NCBI RefSeq assembly: GCF_000934765.1
Contig: NZ_KN882196.1
Coordinates: forward strand, 14,793-78,792
From: Thiomicrospira microaerophila
Lineage (GTDB): Bacteria; Pseudomonadota; Gammaproteobacteria; Thiomicrospirales; Thiomicrospiraceae
DNA length: 64,000 nt
Direction: 5' to 3'
Of this stretch, positions 59,432 to 64,000 are shown piece by piece. Below the pieces are notes generated by a model. It had not been told where the DNA came from. It did no database searches and saw only the letters and a list, made by a program, of their open reading frames with translations. Position 1 is the stretch's first letter, and the number at the start of each line of letters is the position of its first letter. A program made the position numbers and the translations under genes.

Positions 59432-60070
59432 ATGAGCCGCAAACAAATTGTGGTGGTTGATTATGGTATGGGCAATTTGCGCTCGGTCGCCAAGGCGGCT
59501 GAACATGTTGCAAATCAATCAGCCGATATTCTTGTTAGCCAAAACCCGCAGGATATTGCCAATGCGGATGCCGTTATTTTCCCTGGCCAAGGCGCGGCGA
59601 AAGCCTGTATGCAAGCCTTAAAAGATACGGGGATGATGCAGCCCGTGATAGAAGCCGCTGAAACCAAACCCTTTTTAGGCATCTGCATGGGGCTACAAGT
59701 ATTAATGACCTACAGCGATGAAAACCAAGGGATTGAATGCCTTGATGTCATACCAGGCCTGGTTAAGAAATTTGATGAAACCCGCTTTCCTGAGTTAAAA
59801 ATACCGCATATGGGTTGGAATCAAATACATCAAACCCAAGATCATCCGTTATGGCATGGCATTGTCAATTCAAGCCGATTTTATTTTGTGCATAGCTATT
59901 TTGTTAAGCCAAAGCTTGATCATTATGCCATTGGCACCACAGAATATGGCGAAACCTTTACCAGCGCGATAGCACATAATAAACTGTTTGCAATTCAAGC
60001 GCACCCCGAAAAGAGCGCTGATGCGGGTCTGCAATTATTAAAAAACTTTATACACTGGAATGGCGCTTAG
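59432..60070 (+). CDS. hisH: Imidazole glycerol phosphate synthase subunit HisH (glutaminase)
   Basis: 212-residue class I glutamine amidotransferase feeding ammonia to HisF. The catalytic Cys lies in FLGICMGLQVLM and the His/Glu pair in IQAHPEKSADAG; the N-terminal VVVDYGMGNLRSVAKA marks HisH. Cotranscribed with hisB (2 nt gap). It holds a 13/14 palindrome copy at 59751-59764 (IPGLVKKF). Confidence 0.96.
   Translation: MSRKQIVVVDYGMGNLRSVAKAAEHVANQSADILVSQNPQDIANADAVIFPGQGAAKACMQALKDTGMMQPVIEAAETKPFLGICMGLQVLMTYSDENQGIECLDVIPGLVKKFDETRFPELKIPHMGWNQIHQTQDHPLWHGIVNSSRFYFVHSYFVKPKLDHYAIGTTEYGETFTSAIAHNKLFAIQAHPEKSADAGLQLLKNFIHWNGA
59751..59764. repeat. HIP-like palindrome, 13/14 copy (in hisH)
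   Basis: TACCAGGCCTGGTT; PGLV frame. Confidence 0.85.
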
Positions 60071-60113
60071 ACCCTACGGTTAAAAAAGAGCCAGCAAGAA
60101 TTAGGAAGACAAT

Positions 60114-60866
60114 ATGTTACTGATACCCGCAATAGATTTAAAAGACGGCCAATGTGTGCGTTTACGTCAAGGACTGATGGACGATGCCACGGTTTTTTCA
60201 TCCGATATCGTCGCGATGGCGGAACGCTGGGTGAACCAAGGCGCGCGCCGCCTGCACATGGTGGACTTAAACGGTGCATTTGAAGGCAAGCCGGTGAATG
60301 GCGATGCCGTTTATCAGGTACGCAAGGCCTACCCAGACCTGCCGATTCAGATTGGCGGGGGTATTCGTGATCTAGCGACGATCGAAGCCTATTTAAGCGC
60401 CGGGGTTAGCTATTGTATTATCGGCACCAAAGCGGTTCACAATCCGGAATTCGTGGCACAAGCTTGCAAAGCCTTTCCAGGACATATTATGGTTGGACTC
60501 GATGCCAAAGACGGTTATGTCGCCATTAATGGCTGGGCTGAAGTCACTGACCACTTGGTTACTGAGTTGGGCAAACGCTTTGAAGATGATGGTGTCGAAG
60601 CGATTATTTACACGGATATCGGTCGTGATGGCATGATGCAGGGCGTTAATATCGAAGCCACCCAAGCGCTGGCTCGCGCCCTGCGCATTCCGGTTGTCGC
60701 GTCGGGTGGCATTACCAATCTTGAGGACATTAAAGCCCTAGCGAAAATTGAACGCGATGGTGTAGTCGGCGCCATTACTGGCCGTGCCATCTACGAAGGC
60801 ACACTGAATCTGGCTGAAGGACAAGCACTCGCTGACACCCTGAGCCAAGCGTTGGAGCAAGCCTAA
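60114..60866 (+). CDS. hisA: ProFAR isomerase
   Basis: 250-residue (beta-alpha)8 barrel isomerase of histidine synthesis. [20 protein letters not shown] (catalytic Asp8), [43 protein letters not shown] (second catalytic Asp) and [16 protein letters not shown] are diagnostic. It begins 43 nt after hisH with a ribosome site (AGGAAG) and overlaps hisF by one base (TAATG). Confidence 0.97.
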   Translation: MLLIPAIDLKDGQCVRLRQGLMDDATVFSSDIVAMAERWVNQGARRLHMVDLNGAFEGKPVNGDAVYQVRKAYPDLPIQIGGGIRDLATIEAYLSAGVSYCIIGTKAVHNPEFVAQACKAFPGHIMVGLDAKDGYVAINGWAEVTDHLVTELGKRFEDDGVEAIIYTDIGRDGMMQGVNIEATQALARALRIPVVASGGITNLEDIKALAKIERDGVVGAITGRAIYEGTLNLAEGQALADTLSQALEQA

Positions 60867-61639
60867 TGGGGTTAGCAAAACGTATTATTCCCTGTTTGGA
60901 TGTTGACAATGGCCGTGTGGTGAAAGGCGTGCAGTTTGTTGAAATCCGCGATGCGGGTGACCCAGTTGAAGTAGCGAAACGTTATGATCAGCAGGGCGCG
61001 GATGAAATCACATTTCTGGATATCACCGCCAGTTCAGACAACCGCGATACCATCGTGCATGTCGTTGAACAGGTCGCCAGCCAAGTTTTTATCCCACTGA
61101 CCGTGGGTGGCGGCATTCGCAAGGTTGAAGATGTGCGCCAAATGCTCAACGCCGGTGCGGATAAGGTGTCGATCAATACTGCTGCGATTCACAACCCTGA
61201 ATTTGTCCGTCAAGCGGCTGACTTATTTGGCTCACAGTGCATCGTGGTGGCGATTGATGCGAAAAAAGTCAGCGCCGACAATGAACCCAATCGCTGGGAA
61301 ATTTTTACGCATGGCGGGCGCAAGTCAACCGGTATTGATGCCATTAACTGGGCAATTAAAATGGAAAGCTATGGCGCAGGCGAAATCCTACTGACGAGCA
61401 TGGACAGGGATGGCACCAAAATTGGTTTTGACCTTGAGCTCACTCGTGCGGTCGCGGATGCCATTAAAATTCCAGTCATCGCTTCTGGCGGCGTGGGTGA
61501 ACTGCAACACTTGGTTGATGGCGTCAAACAGGGTCATGCCCAAGCGGTGTTGGCCGCCAGTATTTTCCATTTTGGCCAACACACCATCGAAGAAGCCAAA
61601 TTAGCGATGCAACAACAAGGGGTAGAGGTACGCTTATGA
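60866..61639 (+). CDS. hisF: Imidazole glycerol phosphate synthase subunit HisF (cyclase)
   Basis: 257-residue barrel, cyclase half of the HisH-HisF complex, producing IGP and AICAR. Seen: [21 protein letters not shown] (catalytic Asp), [49 protein letters not shown] (second Asp) and [13 protein letters not shown]. Overlaps hisA by one base and hisE by 4. Confidence 0.97.
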   Translation: MGLAKRIIPCLDVDNGRVVKGVQFVEIRDAGDPVEVAKRYDQQGADEITFLDITASSDNRDTIVHVVEQVASQVFIPLTVGGGIRKVEDVRQMLNAGADKVSINTAAIHNPEFVRQAADLFGSQCIVVAIDAKKVSADNEPNRWEIFTHGGRKSTGIDAINWAIKMESYGAGEILLTSMDRDGTKIGFDLELTRAVADAIKIPVIASGGVGELQHLVDGVKQGHAQAVLAASIFHFGQHTIEEAKLAMQQQGVEVRL

Positions 61640-61953
61640 GCGAAGTGCTAGCACAACTGGATAAAATTTTACAACAACGTAAAACCGAATCGGCCGATAG
61701 CTCCTATGTTGCCAGCCTCTATGCCAAGGGTTTGGATAAGATTTTAAAGAAGGTTGGTGAGGAATCCGTCGAAACCATTATGGCGGCCAAAGACGGTGAT
61801 GCTGAACATTTAGTTTACGAGGTAGCCGATTTATGGTTTCATACCCTTGTGCTACTCGCGCACCAAAACCTATCCAGTTCGCAAGTTATATCCGAGCTTG
61901 AGCGCCGATTTGGGCTATCTGGGCTTGAAGAGAAAGCGCAGCGAACTGAATAA
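61636..61953 (+). CDS. hisE: Phosphoribosyl-ATP pyrophosphatase
   Basis: 105-residue helical enzyme that removes pyrophosphate from [53 protein letters not shown] is the classic MazG-like family segment with EExxE metal ligands. HisI (cyclohydrolase), often fused or adjacent, is not in this run and must be elsewhere. Overlaps hisF by 4 nt. End of the his operon as seen. Confidence 0.95.
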   Translation: MSEVLAQLDKILQQRKTESADSSYVASLYAKGLDKILKKVGEESVETIMAAKDGDAEHLVYEVADLWFHTLVLLAHQNLSSSQVISELERRFGLSGLEEKAQRTE

Positions 61954-62008
61954 ATTATTTATTATTTAAACAAATAACATACAACACACAAGTAAGAGAG
62001 ATCCTCCT

Positions 62009-62329
62009 ATGCAACCAGAACCAACCATTTTTAGCCGCATTATCAACAAAGAGATACCCGCAGATTATGTGTATGAAGACGACAAATGCATCGTGATTAA
62101 AGACATCAACCCGCGTGCTCGCGTGCATTTATTGATTATCCCCAAAAAACCGATTCCTACTTTATTTGATCTAAAACCTGAAGATAAAGACCTGATGGGA
62201 CACATGATGCTGCTTTTGCCACAAATCGCACAAGCGCAAAATTTGGATGGCTTTAAGACCCAAATCCACACCGGCGCTACCGGTGGACAAGAAGTTTTCC
62301 ATATTCACATTCATTTACTTGGTAACTAA
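62009..62329 (+). CDS. HIT-family nucleotide hydrolase (HinT-like)
   Basis: 106 residues. HinT hallmarks: TIFSRIINKEIPADYVYEDDKCIVIKDINPRARVHLLIIPKKPIPTL, and the histidine triad in EVFHIHIHLLG near the C-terminus. The reading frame ends (GN, stop) immediately after the triad, so it lacks the 8-13 residue tail (GGRPLGPML) found in E. coli HinT. Purine nucleoside phosphoramidase activity is likely but the missing tail may affect specificity. Between his and tat genes as in many Gammaproteobacteria. Confidence 0.9.
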   Translation: MQPEPTIFSRIINKEIPADYVYEDDKCIVIKDINPRARVHLLIIPKKPIPTLFDLKPEDKDLMGHMMLLLPQIAQAQNLDGFKTQIHTGATGGQEVFHIHIHLLGN

Positions 62330-62396
62330 CGGCATTATTTGCTATTATTCAACGCTTGCAAAAAAACAACCCTAAACATAGAAACTGGAGATAAAA

Positions 62397-62675
62397 ATGG
62401 GCATTAGCATTTGGCAGTTATTAATCATCCTCGCAATCGTTTTAGTGATATTTGGTGCAAAACGTCTGAAAAACGTGGGCTCTGACTTAGGCGGCGCGAT
62501 TAAAGGCTTCAAAAAAGCCGTTAGCGAAGATGATGAAAAGAAAGCTGCTGACCAAGCAACCGCTGAAGGACAGAAAAACATCGCCGCAGATCAAAAGTCA
62601 GACAATGTGTTTGATGCACAAGCGACTGAAAAGAAGACAGAAACCGACGCTGATAGCCAAAAGCCAAAAGTTTAA
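62397..62675 (+). CDS. tatA: Sec-independent translocase subunit TatA
   Basis: 92 residues. A short N-terminal helix (about 4-20, [21 protein letters not shown]) and an amphipathic segment with the characteristic FG hinge ([26 protein letters not shown]) match TatA. The C-terminus is charged and low in complexity. TatA polymerises to form the pore. Start has a GGAG ribosome site. First gene of tatABC. Confidence 0.94.
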   Translation: MGISIWQLLIILAIVLVIFGAKRLKNVGSDLGGAIKGFKKAVSEDDEKKAADQATAEGQKNIAADQKSDNVFDAQATEKKTETDADSQKPKV

Positions 62676-62716
62676 TTGCTTTAATGCTTTTTTATCCTCA
62701 TCAATTAGGATGACAC

Positions 62717-63166
62717 ATGTTTGATTTTGGTTTTCTTGAAATTGTGGTGGTGTTGATTATCACACTGCTCGTTGTCGGCCCTGAACGTATGCCTGAGGTT
62801 GCGAGAAAGGCCGGCCAAATGGTTGGCAAATTTCGCAACTTTATCAGTTCAGTAAAAGATGACACCAATCTTCGGGAAACGGTACGTGAACTGCAAGATG
62901 CTGTTGATCTAAAAGAACAGCAAAAACAATTTGAATCGATTCAGCAAGACCTTTACAAAGGGTTTGATGATGTGCGCGATCAAATTAATTTTGATGAATT
63001 GCAGCGTCCTTTTGGGCAAAACCACACAGAGCCAACAAAAAAAGACATCGAGCAGGCACAGCGTCAACTTGATAGCACAGATGATGTCACGACGCCAAAA
63101 GAAACAACGGCCACCGACACCTTATCAAACGCAGCACCTGTCGATCATGACAAACCTAAAACCTAA
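62717..63166 (+). CDS. tatB: Sec-independent translocase subunit TatB
   Basis: 149 residues: N-terminal MFDFGFLEIVVVLIITLLVVGPERMPEVARKAGQMVGKFRNFI with the TatB-typical GPE (in place of FG), then an amphipathic helix and a charged disordered tail with Thr/Gln/Asp. TatB binds the signal peptide together with TatC. 41 nt after tatA, 11 nt before tatC. Confidence 0.94.
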   Translation: MFDFGFLEIVVVLIITLLVVGPERMPEVARKAGQMVGKFRNFISSVKDDTNLRETVRELQDAVDLKEQQKQFESIQQDLYKGFDDVRDQINFDELQRPFGQNHTEPTKKDIEQAQRQLDSTDDVTTPKETTATDTLSNAAPVDHDKPKT

Positions 63167-63177
63167 GACTTATTAAA

Positions 63178-64000
63178 ATGAGTAAAACAGCCCTACCTCC
63201 TAGCGATCAAGAAATGTCCTTGGTTCAGCATTTGCTGGAACTTAGAAATGCCGTAGCCAAATCGGTGATTGCGGTTTTAGTGTTGTTTTTAATCCTGTTT
63301 CCGTTTGCTAACGATATTTATACCTACATTGCTGACCCGCTAACTCGCTTTATGCCAGAAGGCAACAGCATGATCGCGGTCGGTGTGGCCTCGCCTTTCT
63401 TAACCCCATTTAAATTAAGCTTGGTGCTGGCGATTTATATTGCTATGCCTATTCTTTTTTATCAACTTTGGCGTTTTATTGCGCCCGCGCTTTACACCCA
63501 CGAACGCCAACTGATCGCGCCTGTTTTATTTTTTAGTTCGTTTTTGTTTTATGCCGGCGGCGCATTTTCCTATTATGTTGTTTTCCCATTGGTGTTTGGC
63601 TTCCTATCGCAAACCGCACCTGAAGGCGTGACGATTGCGACCGACATCTCGCTCTATCTCGATTTCGTCATCAAAATGTTCTTTGCCTTTGGCATGGCAT
63701 TTGAAGTGCCGGTTATTACGGTATTATTGATTTTAACCGGTATGGTTAAACCTAGAGCCATGTCCCATGCACGCCCCTATGTGATTGTGGGTGCGTTTGT
63801 ACTTGGCATGCTATTAACACCGCCTGACATTATTTCCCAAACCCTGTTAGCGGTGCCTGTTTGGTTGCTTTATGAGCTAGGTATCGTTGTCGGCACCTTT
63901 ATTCTCAAGCGCAAAGGGATTGATCCTAACGGCGATAGCGATGACAACGAACCCAAGTCTATGGCTGAACCAGAGCCGAGTTCAGCCAGCTACAGCAAAA
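63178..64000 (+). CDS. tatC: Sec-independent translocase subunit TatC (3' partial)
   Basis: ATG at 63178 opens a frame that stays open to the window end (at least 274 codons): MSKTALPPSDQEMSLVQHLLELRNAV then six membrane segments (LIAVGVASPFLTPFKLSLVLAIYIAMPILFYQLWRFIAPALYTHERQ; FVIKMFFAFGMAFEVPVITVLLILTGMV; TPPDIISQTLLAVPVWLLYELGI) characteristic of TatC. After the last helix a Pro/Glu/Ser-rich tail is in progress, so the stop lies soon beyond 64000. TatC is the receptor for twin-arginine signals. Confidence 0.95.
   Translation, partial: MSKTALPPSDQEMSLVQHLLELRNAVAKSVIAVLVLFLILFPFANDIYTYIADPLTRFMPEGNSMIAVGVASPFLTPFKLSLVLAIYIAMPILFYQLWRFIAPALYTHERQLIAPVLFFSSFLFYAGGAFSYYVVFPLVFGFLSQTAPEGVTIATDISLYLDFVIKMFFAFGMAFEVPVITVLLILTGMVKPRAMSHARPYVIVGAFVLGMLLTPPDIISQTLLAVPVWLLYELGIVVGTFILKRKGIDPNGDSDDNEPKSMAEPEPSSASYSK

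Noticed and set aside
2490-59764. The palindrome as a Neisseria-type DNA uptake sequence
   Set aside because: Uptake sequences known to me are directional and non-palindromic, and the observed copies are symmetrical. Not excluded, but HIP-like is the simpler description.
1-64000. tRNA, rRNA, CRISPR arrays, integrases or full insertion sequences
   Set aside because: I looked for cloverleaf-like stretches, regularly spaced repeats and transposase motifs and saw none; the mobile signals are small non-coding repeats only.

Overview
The window is bacterial chromosome, dense and mostly single-copy housekeeping genes on both strands, with a GC content that looks mid-40s %. Gene content and order (hemC-hemD-hemX-hemY; hisB-hisH-hisA-hisF-hisE followed by a HIT protein and tatABC; a cbb3 oxidase cluster; many methyl-accepting chemotaxis proteins; TmcA, TruD, ComM, UbiK) point to a gammaproteobacterium. 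My best guess is the Thiomicrospira/Hydrogenovibrio/Thiomicrorhabdus type of microaerophilic chemolithotroph, but no sulfur-oxidation or CO2-fixation gene lies in the window, so this is inference.

Layout. 0.1-4.0 kb: haem synthesis operon (minus strand). 4.1-5.2 kb: tandem exported thioredoxin-fold proteins. 5.2-6.6 kb: argH. 6.9-20.8 kb: signalling block with a CheB-CheR-PAS fusion translationally coupled to a GGDEF/EAL protein, a PAS/zinc-ribbon protein, three long MCPs and one CheW. 20.9-22.9 kb: truD and a Tim44-like protein. 23-29.4 kb: accessory stretch with a miniature inverted-repeat element, a possible PilZ pair, a CAP lipoprotein, an Rpn-type nuclease, an Fe-alcohol dehydrogenase and envelope proteins. 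29.5-36.2 kb: mnmC2, a TIGR04219 barrel protein, tmcA, purU, xthA, fre. 36.3-39.8 kb: apparent operon ubiK-comM-safE followed by a lipoprotein with an RNase A-like toxin domain, a CdiI-like immunity candidate and a small membrane protein. 39.8-46.5 kb: glycerate kinase, an orphan TRAP binding protein, DUF3581, a membrane c-haem protein and an AT-rich lipoprotein/Lnb_N pair. 46.5-49.8 kb: rep, Uma2, methyltransferase. 49.8-58.4 kb: ccoNOQP, an unlisted 40-residue ORF, ccoG and ccoHIS, with an FNR-like box upstream of ccoN. 58.8-64 kb: his, HIT and tatABC (tatC runs off the end).

Two observations stand out. First, the palindrome AACCAGGCCTGGTT is scattered across the window: nine perfect copies, six with one mismatch, and 19 copies of the CCAGGCCTGG core where chance predicts about 0.06. 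Most lie inside genes, always in one of two reading frames (NQAWL or PGLV), never in the third. This looks like a HIP1-style highly iterated palindrome. Second, the lipoprotein toxin/immunity pair at 36.5-37.3 kb resembles polymorphic-toxin modules but is carried on a free lipoprotein rather than on a CdiA-type giant protein. Several families of small non-coding inverted repeats (at least four) also occur between genes.
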